Source: an uncultured archaeon
GTDB lineage: Archaea > Micrarchaeota > Micrarchaeia > Anstonellales > Anstonellaceae
Reading direction: 5' to 3'
Length of the DNA: 64,000 nucleotides
NCBI GenBank assembly: GCA_902384555.1
Contig: CABMCD010000024.1
Span: 28,704-92,703 of the forward strand
Below are positions 45,070 through 54,433 of the stretch, in pieces (the first letter of the stretch is position 1; the number at the start of each line of letters is the position of its first letter). A model generated the notes under the pieces. The model worked only from the letters and a program-made list of their open reading frames with translations, searched no databases and was not told the origin of the DNA. Position numbers and translations under genes: made by a program.

Positions 45070-46305
45070 ATGGCCATGTCGAGTCCCTCTTTCCTTCCCA
45101 AGCCCGTCGCGGGCTTTCTGGCGAACGATTTCACCCGCATCCTGCTGCTGCTCGTCATTTTCGCCGGCTTCTATTCCTTCGCTTTCACAGACGTGAGCGC
45201 CCCCATTCGGCCCGCCGGCCAGCCGGTGGTGGCCACCGTTGATTTCTTCTACCTCTCCACCTGCCCGCACTGCCGCCAGCAGGAGGATTTCAACAACAAA
45301 TTGGCGGCCGAATTCCCGCAGGTCAATTGGAGCTATCATGACATGAGCTCAAGCGCGGTGCAGGATTTGAGCGCGCAGATGATGATGGAGCGCAATTACA
45401 CGCCCATCAAGGCCACCCCGATTACCATTATTGGGAACAAGGTGTTTGTGGGCTACGACCCCGTAAGCCAGCCCGAGCAGATGCGCCAAGCCGTAAGGGA
45501 AGTGTTGGGGAATGAGAGCAGGGTTGCGCCCCAAACACAAAACAATTCCTCCACTCCTTTCTCGCTTCGGGCCCTCGATTTGCCTCTTGTTGGCCAATTG
45601 CACCCGGAACAGATGAGCCCGCTCATGCTCTCGCTCTCTCTGGGCGTTCTCGACGGATTCAACCCCTGCGCCGTGTGGGGCGTGATTGCGCTTATTTGCA
45701 TGCTGATGCTGGCCAACGACTGGAAAAAGATGGGTCTGCTGGTCGGGGCGTTCGTTTTCTTCTGCGCCGTGGCGCATTTCGCCTTTGTGGGCGGGTTTGC
45801 CAGCCCCTTTTTCGTGCTGGGCATCATGCGCTATGTGATGACGGCGATGGGCGTGTGCGCGCTTTTCATCGGCATCTACCAAATCAGGGCCGCGTGGATG
45901 GGGAGAGAAAAGAAAACGCACAAATCGTTCAGCGCCCCGCCGGAGAAGGAAACCTTCGGCTCGCTGCTTGAAAACCCCGTCATCATCGCCCTCTTGGTGG
46001 GCTTGGCCCTCATGGCCGTGCTCTTCAATTCCTTGGGCTCGATTTGCGCGGCCGCCGTGCCGACGGTGTATAATCAGGCCATGACAAACGCCGGAATCGC
46101 GGGCGGGGCGAAATTGGGCTATCTGGCTGTCTACAACATCATGTACATGGTGCTCGACGCCGTGATGCTGGGCTTGGCGATGGTGCTGATGTCGGGCAAA
46201 CTGGGCGCCAAAGTGGCCCTGATTACCCAAATCCTGTGCGCCCTGCTGCTCACGGCGTTTGGATACATGCTGCTCTTCGCCCCGGCGCTATTGGTGGGCG
46301 GATAA
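45070..46305 (+). CDS. Thioredoxin-like domain fused to CcdA/DsbD-type membrane domain
   Basis: FFYLSTCPHCRQQEDF thioredoxin-type CxxC; LGVLDGFNPCAVWGVIAL DsbD-type NPC motif; multiple TMs. Confidence 0.8.
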   Translation: MAMSSPSFLPKPVAGFLANDFTRILLLLVIFAGFYSFAFTDVSAPIRPAGQPVVATVDFFYLSTCPHCRQQEDFNNKLAAEFPQVNWSYHDMSSSAVQDLSAQMMMERNYTPIKATPITIIGNKVFVGYDPVSQPEQMRQAVREVLGNESRVAPQTQNNSSTPFSLRALDLPLVGQLHPEQMSPLMLSLSLGVLDGFNPCAVWGVIALICMLMLANDWKKMGLLVGAFVFFCAVAHFAFVGGFASPFFVLGIMRYVMTAMGVCALFIGIYQIRAAWMGREKKTHKSFSAPPEKETFGSLLENPVIIALLVGLALMAVLFNSLGSICAAAVPTVYNQAMTNAGIAGGAKLGYLAVYNIMYMVLDAVMLGLAMVLMSGKLGAKVALITQILCALLLTAFGYMLLFAPALLVGG

Positions 46306-46782
46306 ATGGGGCGCCCCATGGAAAAAAAGACTGGACGAGTCTCCAAGGGCGAATACTTGCAGTTGGATGATTCCGAGGCAGTAAACATAAATGATTTAAT
46401 CGAGATAAAAACTACGAAAAGGAAAGACACCATAAAGGAAATGAGAATTAATCTCAAAAGATGGCTTGAAAATCCAGAAATGAGAAAAAAATTCAAAGAA
46501 AATGACGTAGATTTGGCGATTGTAATTTACTCTAACAAGAGCAGATACACGAGACAGGATGTCGACAATATAGCGAAAATAATCCTAGATGCGCTCAGTA
46601 GAGATAGAAGTGACCAAGCGGCACCATATCTTCTTGAAAATGACGCTCAAGTTATTCGACTGCTACTCTATAAGAAAATCCAAGAGGAGGACAAATACAA
46701 CAAAACAGATGAGATTAGGCTTTCGATAAGAGTTCATGCGCCGGATAAAGAAATGATTCTGGTTGGACCGCCAACCTTTTAA
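46306..46782 (+). CDS. RusA-like Holliday-junction resolvase family protein (divergent)
   Basis: VIYSNKSRYTRQDVDNIAKIILDALSRDRS...LENDAQVIRLLLYKKIQ...DEIRLSIRVHA resembles RusA D..N..K..lD.L..DD..v..l...K. Confidence 0.6.
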   Translation: MGRPMEKKTGRVSKGEYLQLDDSEAVNINDLIEIKTTKRKDTIKEMRINLKRWLENPEMRKKFKENDVDLAIVIYSNKSRYTRQDVDNIAKIILDALSRDRSDQAAPYLLENDAQVIRLLLYKKIQEEDKYNKTDEIRLSIRVHAPDKEMILVGPPTF

Positions 46783-46808
46783 TTCCCAAAAAGACCAATA
46801 GAGAACGA

Positions 46809-46880
46809 ATGATGAGACTTACGACACGGAGTGGAGGGCTTTAACCGGCCTGACGCGATGAAGACGTGACTTGACTCTGA
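46809..46880 (+). ncRNA. Candidate C/D-box sRNA
   Basis: ATGATGA (46809-46815) ... CTGA (D', near 46850) CGC GATGA (C'-like) ... CTGA (46877-46880); C-D' spacing longer than usual. Confidence 0.35.
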
Positions 46881-46898
46881 CAACAAAATCGTGATAAC

Positions 46899-47474
46899 AT
46901 GACCGAAATCGTCCGCATTCCCCACGAGCGCATCTCCGCCCTGCGCGGCGACGGCGACGCCACCTTGCAGATGCTCGAGCGCAAGCTCAAGTGCTCCATG
47001 GACGTCAGTGATGAGGGCGACGTCGAGCTGGAAGGCGAGCCGGTGGACGAGTTCTTCGGCAAGAGCGTCATTCGCGCCATTGGCCGGGGCTTCGAGCCCC
47101 ACATCGCCCTCAAGCTGCTCAAGGACGACTACGGATTCCACCTCATTGACCTGCGCGACTATGCCTCCAAGCCCGACGCCATGACGCGCATCAAGGGGCG
47201 CGTGATTGGAGAGAAGGGCAAGGCGAGGCAGATTGTGGAACAGGAGGGCGAATGCAATCTGGCGATTTGGGGCCACACGGTGGGCGTCATCGGAAGGCTT
47301 GAGACGCTGGACATCGCCACCACGGCCGTCTTCAAGCTCATCGAGGGCCAGCCGCACCCGGCCGTCTTCATGTACTTGGAGAAAAACCGCCGCCGGCGCG
47401 AGCAGGACGAGAAGGGCATGGGCATGTGGGTGCAGAAAAAACCCCTCAAAGAGCCCAAAAAAGCGAAAGAATGA
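46899..47474 (+). CDS. KH-domain RNA-binding protein, Pno1/Dim2-like
   Basis: Two KH modules: IPHERISALRGDGDATLQMLERKLKC and IKGRVIGEKGKARQIVEQEGECNLAIWGHTVGVIG; upstream of top6B. Confidence 0.85.
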   Translation: MTEIVRIPHERISALRGDGDATLQMLERKLKCSMDVSDEGDVELEGEPVDEFFGKSVIRAIGRGFEPHIALKLLKDDYGFHLIDLRDYASKPDAMTRIKGRVIGEKGKARQIVEQEGECNLAIWGHTVGVIGRLETLDIATTAVFKLIEGQPHPAVFMYLEKNRRRREQDEKGMGMWVQKKPLKEPKKAKE

Positions 47475-47592
47475 GAGAAAAACGGCCTCTCGAAACCCAA
47501 ACGGCCGGCGTCGGCGCCGGCCGGATTGGTTTTTTCCCCTTTTCTCCCCGAAGATTCCTCACCCTTCTTAAACTCTTTGCCCCTTTGCATTA

Positions 47593-49323
47593 GTGGCGAC
47601 CAGAAAAATAGGTGGCAGAGGAGTTAGCATGCCGACGGAAACGGACAAGATATTCTCCAATTTCAAGGAGCACTCGGTGGCCGAGTTCTTCAAAAAGAAC
47701 AAGCAGATGCTGGGCTTTTCGGGCAAAACCCGAAGCTTGACCATCATCGTGCACGAATATGTGACCAATTCCATTGACGCGGCGGAAGAGGGCGGCATTC
47801 TGCCCGAAATCACCGTCAAAGTGGATGAAATCGACAAGCTGGGCGAGCGCTACCGCGTGTCGGTGCAGGACAACGGCCCCGGCATCCCCAAAAAGCACAT
47901 AGGAAAAGCGCTGGGTCAGATGCTGGCCGGCACCAAGTTCCACCGCTACGCCCAGCAGCGGGGCCAGCAGGGCATCGGCGCCACCGGCTGCACCATGTAT
48001 GCGCAGGTGACCACCGGCAAGCCCGTCAAATTCGTCTCCGAATACGATTCCAAGCGCCTGGTTGGAAACATCTCGGTGGACATCAAGACCAATTCGCCCA
48101 ACATCACCGACATGGTGGAAGAGGAGAACCCGGAAAAAAAGCACGGCCTTTACTTGGAGGGCGAGTTCGGGGAAGTGAAATACGACCGCTCCCTGGGCAG
48201 CGTCTATGAATACATCAAGCGCACCGCGCTGGCCAACCCCCATGTTTCGCTCACCCTCATCGAGCCCAACGGCGACAAAGTCGCCTATCCGCGCTCGGTG
48301 GAGGAAGTGCCCAAGAAGCCCAAAGAGACGCAGCCGCACCCGCTGGGACTTGCGGTATCCGACCTCGTCGACCTCGCGCACCGCGAGGGCCCGAACACCA
48401 ATATCTCGCTCTTCCTGCGCGAGCGCCTCCAGCGCGTGAGCGATGCCAAGGTGGCGGAGCTGGCCGGCCTGCTCAACGGCACGACGCCCGGCCTGCCGGC
48501 CGTCGACTTCAACAAGCCTTCGCGCGAGATGACGTGGCCCGAAGCGGAAGGCCTGGTGCACGCGTTCGCCCTGCCATCTGTGAAATGGATTGCCCCCGAA
48601 TCCAACTGCCTGCGCCCCATCGGCGCCGAGCAAATCCAGAAGGCGGTGGCCGCCATCCTGGCCCCCGATTTCGCGGCCGTCACCGAGCGGCCGCCCAAGA
48701 TTTACAAGGGCGGCATTCCCTTTTTGGTGGAGGCCGCCATCGCATGGGGCGGCAACGCCGGCCATGTGGATTCCAACAACCAGCGCGGCGGGGACATCAT
48801 GCGCTACGCGAATGCCGCGCCGCTGCTCTTCGACGTATCGGGCTGCGCGATTACCAAGGCCATCAAGGACGTGGACTGGAAGCGCTACAACATCACCGAT
48901 TTCGAGCAGGCGCCCATCACCGTGTTCGTGAACGTGGTGTCGGTGCACGTGCCCTACACCTCGGCCGGCAAGCAGGCCATCTCCGACGAGGACGAAGTGT
49001 ATCAGGAAATCAAGTACGCGATTATGGAAGTGGCGCGCAAGGTGCAGCTGCACGTGGGCGGCATCAAGCGCGAGCACGAGCAGGCCGAGCGAAGGAAGGC
49101 CATCCTGCGCTATGTGCAGCAGCTGTCACGCGATTTGACCGATTTGGCCGGCAAGGGCAAGCCCGACGAGCTGTCGGGCCGCCTCACCCATTTGATTGAG
49201 ACCAAGTACATGAGCCAAATCATGGAAGGCAAGAACGAGGCCGAAGAGGGCGCGGGCCCGGGCGCAAGCGGGTTTGGAAAAAAGAAAAAAGACGCGGACG
49301 AGGAAGACGAGGGAGAGGAGTAG
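47593..49323 (+). CDS. top6B: DNA topoisomerase VI subunit B (ATG start possible at 47629)
   Basis: GHKL ATPase motifs HEYVTNSIDAAEE, VQDNGPGIPKKHIGKALGQMLAGTKFH, RGQQGIGATGCTMYAQ. Confidence 0.96.
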   Translation: MATRKIGGRGVSMPTETDKIFSNFKEHSVAEFFKKNKQMLGFSGKTRSLTIIVHEYVTNSIDAAEEGGILPEITVKVDEIDKLGERYRVSVQDNGPGIPKKHIGKALGQMLAGTKFHRYAQQRGQQGIGATGCTMYAQVTTGKPVKFVSEYDSKRLVGNISVDIKTNSPNITDMVEEENPEKKHGLYLEGEFGEVKYDRSLGSVYEYIKRTALANPHVSLTLIEPNGDKVAYPRSVEEVPKKPKETQPHPLGLAVSDLVDLAHREGPNTNISLFLRERLQRVSDAKVAELAGLLNGTTPGLPAVDFNKPSREMTWPEAEGLVHAFALPSVKWIAPESNCLRPIGAEQIQKAVAAILAPDFAAVTERPPKIYKGGIPFLVEAAIAWGGNAGHVDSNNQRGGDIMRYANAAPLLFDVSGCAITKAIKDVDWKRYNITDFEQAPITVFVNVVSVHVPYTSAGKQAISDEDEVYQEIKYAIMEVARKVQLHVGGIKREHEQAERRKAILRYVQQLSRDLTDLAGKGKPDELSGRLTHLIETKYMSQIMEGKNEAEEGAGPGASGFGKKKKDADEEDEGEE

Positions 49324-49326
49324 GTG

Positions 49327-50475
49327 ATGAACATGGCAGCCAAACCGACTCAAAAACCCGCCCCCGCGCACCGCAAGGCCGACTCCGGCGAGGTCACCCG
49401 AAAGCTGGAAGGGCTGGGCCTGGACATGCTCAAGGAGATTGACGAGGAGCAGACGCCCTCCTTCACCACCGCCCTGCGCTCGAAAGGCAACGTGCTCTAT
49501 GACGAGGGCGTGGGCTGCCTGCGCCTGGGCGAGAAGGTGGAGCAGCGCAAGTTCGTCAACGTGGGCCAGGCGCGCAAGTTCATGCAGACCGTGGCCGTGG
49601 CGGCCAAGTGCAAGAAATTTTTGCGCGAGAATTCGCACACCTCCATCAGAGGCTTGTTCTACCAGCTCAAGTTCAGCCTTGGCGAGGATTTGGACGAGGA
49701 GCTCTTCTCCGAGCAGTCCGAGTCCAACCCCCTCATCGAGGATTTGGAAGTGGCCATTGACGTGAAGAGAGAGGACCTCAACCTCAATACCGACCGCAAG
49801 GGCGTGGTGGCCGGCCCGCTGGTGCTGCGCGACAAGTTCGGCGGGGACGAAACCCTCATCGACGCCACCAAGCAGGGGCGGTCGGGCTGGATGATTCCCT
49901 CCGACGTGGACAACGGCATGACCATCGAGGAGCTGGATGCCGATTACGTGCTCGTGGTGGAAAAGGACGCCATGTGGCAGAGGCTGAACGAGGACAAGTT
50001 CTGGAAGAAGGAGAACTGCGTGCTCATCACCCCCAAGGGGCAGGCCTCGCGCGGCTGCCGGCGCCTCATCTCCAAACTGGCGGCCAAGAAGCTGCCGGTC
50101 TATGTCTTCACCGACTGCGACGCGTGGGGATGGTACATCTACTGGGCCATCAAGACCGGCTCGATGAACCTCGCGTACCTCGCCACCGACATCGCCACCC
50201 CGCAGGCCAAATTCGTCGGGGTGACCATGCAGGACATCAAGGACTACGACTTTTTGGGCAAGCTCACCATCAAGGCCAAGGAAGTGGACATCAAGCGGGC
50301 CGAGGAAATGCTGGGCTATGAATGGATTAACCGCCACCCCGAATGGGTGAACGAGCTCAAAGTGGTGCTCAAGACGCAGAAGAAAATCGAGCAGGACGCC
50401 CTGCAGGGCCCCAGCCTCTCCTTCGTGGGCGAGTATTTGCGCGAAAAAATTGGGAAAAAGAAGTTCCTGCCCTAG
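49327..50475 (+). CDS. top6A: DNA topoisomerase VI subunit A
   Basis: SIRGLFYQL catalytic Tyr region and Toprim VLVVEKDAMWQRL...YVFTDCDAWGWYIYW. Confidence 0.96.
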   Translation: MNMAAKPTQKPAPAHRKADSGEVTRKLEGLGLDMLKEIDEEQTPSFTTALRSKGNVLYDEGVGCLRLGEKVEQRKFVNVGQARKFMQTVAVAAKCKKFLRENSHTSIRGLFYQLKFSLGEDLDEELFSEQSESNPLIEDLEVAIDVKREDLNLNTDRKGVVAGPLVLRDKFGGDETLIDATKQGRSGWMIPSDVDNGMTIEELDADYVLVVEKDAMWQRLNEDKFWKKENCVLITPKGQASRGCRRLISKLAAKKLPVYVFTDCDAWGWYIYWAIKTGSMNLAYLATDIATPQAKFVGVTMQDIKDYDFLGKLTIKAKEVDIKRAEEMLGYEWINRHPEWVNELKVVLKTQKKIEQDALQGPSLSFVGEYLREKIGKKKFLP

Positions 50476-50600
50476 GAGAAAGGAGGTAGGCGGGCCGGCC
50501 TTCTTCTTTTCTCGTCGTGCCGCCTTGCATTTGTTTTTAAAGTTTCCCAGTGAAGCATAGCCTAAGGGATAATACACGACATATCATTTGGGGTGACAAA

Positions 50601-52583
50601 ATGTTCGTGCTGCAAACCGGACCGCGATACAAGGCGCCGGAATACCTCCGCCGCCCGCAGGAGCAGGAGGAGCCGGTCCGGGCGCCCGCAAAGAAGGGCG
50701 CGGACCTGAGCCAGACCATCAAGAAGAAGGGGGCCGAGCAGCTCCTGTCCGAGACGCTGGCGCCGGGCGTGAAGAGCGTGGTGATGCCCCTCGCCACCAA
50801 GAACGACGCCTACGACATCAAGATTTATTCGGATGACAAGAAGGGCACCTGGCTGTCCACCAACGCCAGCGCCTACTACGACGAAAGCCTGGCATATAGC
50901 GATTTCGTGGCCAGCATCAACGCCCCGCTGGCCTGGACCTTCACCCCCGCGAACGGCAAGCGCATGGACCAGCTCAACCCCTCCACCCGCGACAAGGTGA
51001 TGGTGGAGGAGGACCAGTTCGTGGTGCTCCAGCGTGACAACAACAAGGGCATGCTGTCCATCGGATACGAGTACAACTATCAGGCCAAGGCCAAGGTCGG
51101 GCAGGCTGTCGAGGGCGGCGCGTTCGAAGCCGTGCTGGAGGGCGTGGACGAGGACAAGACCGCGCACGTGCGCATCCGCGACAAGAAGGACCCCGGCATC
51201 AGCGTGCTGCTCAGCCTCAAGCCCGGCGCCAACCCGGTGGACGCCGGCTATCTGGACCCCGTGAGCGGGCACTCCATCCAAATCCAGATTCGCGATGCCT
51301 CCCACACCACCGACAACAGCCTCGCAACGGCGGACATCGGCATTTACAGCGAAGTGTATGTGCTTCAGCACGGCCAAACCCCGGCTTACGGATACGAACA
51401 GGACGGGGTGACGCCCATCCCGGCCATCGGGCCGGGCCAGAACTACGTGTTCTGCTGGGGCAGCACCGACCCCAGCTCGGCCGGCTACAAGCGCACCAAC
51501 TCCTTCTTCAGCCTCGTGGCCCAGGACCCGTCCCTGCTGCACAACGGCCTGAGCGTGCTTCGCGAGGGCGAATCCATGGACGGGCCCGACCTGGTCAACA
51601 AGGGCAAGCTCTACAACGAGGGCGTGAGCCAGCTGCAGACCGTGCAGATGAGCTTCAAGCCCGTGCGCGAGGGCATCCTGACGCAGGACGGGCAGATGAT
51701 TACCGACAGCTTCATCCCCATCCAGTCGGCGGACGGCCGCAAGATTTTCAGCCTCATCTACGACGGCGTGTCCTCGGGCAGCTATTCCAAGTTCTACCTC
51801 CGCCAGACGCAGAGCGGGGAATACGAGCTGTATTACCAGGCCGATTTGGGCTATTGGGTGAAGACCGACATGCCGGAGGGCATCACGGTGGGCAACATGA
51901 CGGTGGGCAAGGCGCCCACCCTGCCGCACACGGTGGCCGGCGACGGCGGCATCGTCTACATCGACACGGTGGGCGGTTACATCGGCCTGGGCGCCAACGT
52001 GCGCCCCGACATCACGCAGCTCAATCAGGACGGGAGCCTCAAGAACTTCGAGTACACGCGCTTCCCCTTCGAGAAGGTGCCCAACGGAAGCGACATGGAC
52101 TTCCATGAGGACAAGCCCCAATACAAGCCCATGGGGGCGTCGGACTTCGGGCAGCCGGCGGACCAGATTGTGGACAAGCGCGGCGACCGCGTCCAGTGGG
52201 ACAACGGCGGCGTGGGCATCAAGTTCAACCTTGAAGGCTCCACGGGCGAGAAGCTCACCCTGCAGTACGAAAAGCGCGAGGTTCCCGTCATCGGGCCCAG
52301 CGCGGTGTCCGAACAGCCGGCGCCGGCCGGACGGCAGAGGCAGCTGAGCTTCAGCCGCTCGCAGCAGGTGCGCATCCCGCTCGCCATCTCCAACCCCGGC
52401 ACGGCGCAGGTCGTCATCACGGACGTGAACGGCCGGCAGCTGACCGAGAAGGATATTTACGTGGACAAGACGGCAGACGGCTTCATGCTCAACTCCAGCG
52501 CCCTGCCGGCTGCGGGCACGTATGGCTACACCATCACAGACGGGCGCAACGTCACGCGCGGCGTGTTCAACATCCGGCCCTAG
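50601..52583 (+). CDS. Large protein of unknown function; possible structural/surface protein
   Basis: Clean 661-aa ORF with its own promoter region; beta-rich, C-terminal VVITDVNGRQLTEKDIYVDKTADGFMLNSSALPAAGTYGYTITDGRNVTRGVFNIRP sorting-tail-like fold. Confidence 0.65.
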   Translation: MFVLQTGPRYKAPEYLRRPQEQEEPVRAPAKKGADLSQTIKKKGAEQLLSETLAPGVKSVVMPLATKNDAYDIKIYSDDKKGTWLSTNASAYYDESLAYSDFVASINAPLAWTFTPANGKRMDQLNPSTRDKVMVEEDQFVVLQRDNNKGMLSIGYEYNYQAKAKVGQAVEGGAFEAVLEGVDEDKTAHVRIRDKKDPGISVLLSLKPGANPVDAGYLDPVSGHSIQIQIRDASHTTDNSLATADIGIYSEVYVLQHGQTPAYGYEQDGVTPIPAIGPGQNYVFCWGSTDPSSAGYKRTNSFFSLVAQDPSLLHNGLSVLREGESMDGPDLVNKGKLYNEGVSQLQTVQMSFKPVREGILTQDGQMITDSFIPIQSADGRKIFSLIYDGVSSGSYSKFYLRQTQSGEYELYYQADLGYWVKTDMPEGITVGNMTVGKAPTLPHTVAGDGGIVYIDTVGGYIGLGANVRPDITQLNQDGSLKNFEYTRFPFEKVPNGSDMDFHEDKPQYKPMGASDFGQPADQIVDKRGDRVQWDNGGVGIKFNLEGSTGEKLTLQYEKREVPVIGPSAVSEQPAPAGRQRQLSFSRSQQVRIPLAISNPGTAQVVITDVNGRQLTEKDIYVDKTADGFMLNSSALPAAGTYGYTITDGRNVTRGVFNIRP

Positions 52584-52658
52584 GCCCCGGGCCGCACGCC
52601 CGCCAAGCCCGTCCAAGTTTGTTTTTATTTTCTCCCATCCATCTTTTAGCTGATTCGA

Positions 52659-53984
52659 ATGTCAGACTCCTTGCGCCTAGTCGCCGAAGTCAACGGCTTT
52701 CTCGACTCCATTGACGAGCAGGGCCGCATCGACGCGGACCGCGTTCCCCAGCTGGAAGCCTACAAGGCCGAAATGCTGGAGCGCGGCTTTGGCGCGCCGT
52801 TTTTGGCCATGGTGGCGCAGGCGCGCGCCGAGCTGGAGGACGAGACGGCCGACGACATGAAGGACCGCTCGCGCCAGCTCAAGCGCCTGCGCTATGTCGC
52901 CTCCCTGAAGAAATTCACCCTCAACCGCCTGCGCGTCAGCCTCGCGGCGCACCGCCTCGCGCAGGCCATGCAGGAAAGCGGCCGCGCGAATATGGCGGAA
53001 TACCTGCCCCGAGGGGGCTCCTATGTCAAGGCCCTCTCGGACGGGGGGGAGATGGCGGCGGAGGCCTACCACTACCTCATGAGCCTCTTTCTGCCCCGCC
53101 GCTTCAGCATCTCGGCCGCCTCGGCCGTCATCAAGGCCGTGTCGGGTGGGCAGGAGGAGCACAAAGAGGTGGATTTGTCCAACAGCGAAGACGCGGCGCA
53201 CGACTTGAAGGAGCTGCTGGGCAAGACCAAGGGCGTGCGGGAAATCGCCATCGCCCAGAAGCCCAAGGGGCTGATTCGCAATCATTCCACCCGCGTGGCG
53301 CTCTTCACGGCCGCCGCGGTCGGGGCCGAGAAAAAGGCAAGGCAGAAGATGAAGGAAGAGGAAGGGACGGATGCAAAACTGGTGGCCTACAACGATTTGC
53401 TGCGCAAGCACGGAATCGTGCCCGACGTGCCCGTCACCGCGCTGGAAGGGATGGAGGCGCTGCGGCAGGAGGCGCTGGCGGGGGGATTCGCGCAAAAGGT
53501 GCACGGCGAGCTGCTGATGGAGGAGGAGCTGGAGCTGGCGCTCCACAAGCGGCGCGCGAAATACCGCCGCCTCTGCATTGATGGCGCGGGCGAGACGGTG
53601 TACGGACTGCTCACTTGGTATTACGTGTGCTTCCATGCGCAGGGGCGCAAGTCCTATGGCGCCATGCCGGCCGTCAATGCCGAGCCGGACGAGCAGCTGC
53701 TGCACGTGATGCACGAATTGCAGCCGGCGCAGGATGCGCTCAAACACCCCGACCGGATGCTGGCGCAGAAGATGGCGCTGGAGGCGCGCGCGCCGCCGCT
53801 GCCGAGCCGGGCTTGGGGGCCGGCGTTCATGGCGCTCAAGAGCGGGCAGGACGCGAAATGGGCGGCCGAATATTTCCATGTGGAAGAGGAAGCCGTGGCG
53901 CAGGCGATGCCGGTGGTGGAAAGCCTGGTTTCGCAGCCCGGCGGACGGGGCGCGAAGTTCCTGCAAGGGCTTAAGAAGGAATGA
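52659..53984 (+). CDS. Hypothetical protein (441 aa)
   Basis: Long ORF overlapping the next start (ATGA); no domain recognised. Confidence 0.6.
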   Translation: MSDSLRLVAEVNGFLDSIDEQGRIDADRVPQLEAYKAEMLERGFGAPFLAMVAQARAELEDETADDMKDRSRQLKRLRYVASLKKFTLNRLRVSLAAHRLAQAMQESGRANMAEYLPRGGSYVKALSDGGEMAAEAYHYLMSLFLPRRFSISAASAVIKAVSGGQEEHKEVDLSNSEDAAHDLKELLGKTKGVREIAIAQKPKGLIRNHSTRVALFTAAAVGAEKKARQKMKEEEGTDAKLVAYNDLLRKHGIVPDVPVTALEGMEALRQEALAGGFAQKVHGELLMEEELELALHKRRAKYRRLCIDGAGETVYGLLTWYYVCFHAQGRKSYGAMPAVNAEPDEQLLHVMHELQPAQDALKHPDRMLAQKMALEARAPPLPSRAWGPAFMALKSGQDAKWAAEYFHVEEEAVAQAMPVVESLVSQPGGRGAKFLQGLKKE

Positions 53985-54433
53985 ACAGAGGTTCGGACAT
54001 GTGGACCTTGCAGGGCCGGCGGGAGGAGATGTTTGCCTCCATCGCCGCCCATTCGACTGAGGCGGCCGTGCGCATCAAGACCAAGCCCAGCCGCCAGCTT
54101 TTTCTGCGCCTTTTGGACCATACGGCCGTAAAAGAGATTAGGATTAGTTCGGGGCTGTGGAAGACGGTGCCGAGCAAGGTGCGGGCCGCGCTGGACGGCG
54201 TGGGCGTGCGCGTGGCAGTGGAGGAAAAAAAGGCGGGCAGGCCGGCGAAATTTGGTTTGGAGAAAAAGCAGAAAGCGCTCGAGCTGCTCAAGGGGGGAAA
54301 GACCGCTCACTTTATTTCGCAAACCCTCGGCGTTCCGACTACTTCGATTTATTGGTGGAAAAAAGAGGCTGGGATGGGCAAGAAGAGAAGGAAAAAGAAG
54401 GCTATTTTCGCTTCTTCTCCTTCCCCGTCTTGA
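53981..54433 (+). CDS. Hypothetical protein with helix-turn-helix of the resolvase/transposase type
   Basis: GRPAKFGLEKKQKALELLKGGKTAHFISQTLGVPTTSIYWWKKE. Confidence 0.6.
   Translation: MNRGSDMWTLQGRREEMFASIAAHSTEAAVRIKTKPSRQLFLRLLDHTAVKEIRISSGLWKTVPSKVRAALDGVGVRVAVEEKKAGRPAKFGLEKKQKALELLKGGKTAHFISQTLGVPTTSIYWWKKEAGMGKKRRKKKAIFASSPSPS

Noticed and set aside
47590-49077. 495-aa minus-strand ORF opposite top6B
   Set aside because: Shadow ORF of topoisomerase VI B
50562-52616. 684-aa minus-strand ORF opposite the large unknown protein
   Set aside because: Plus frame has a promoter-like leader, biased codon usage and coherent protein-like sequence; minus frame is low-complexity His/Ala/Val
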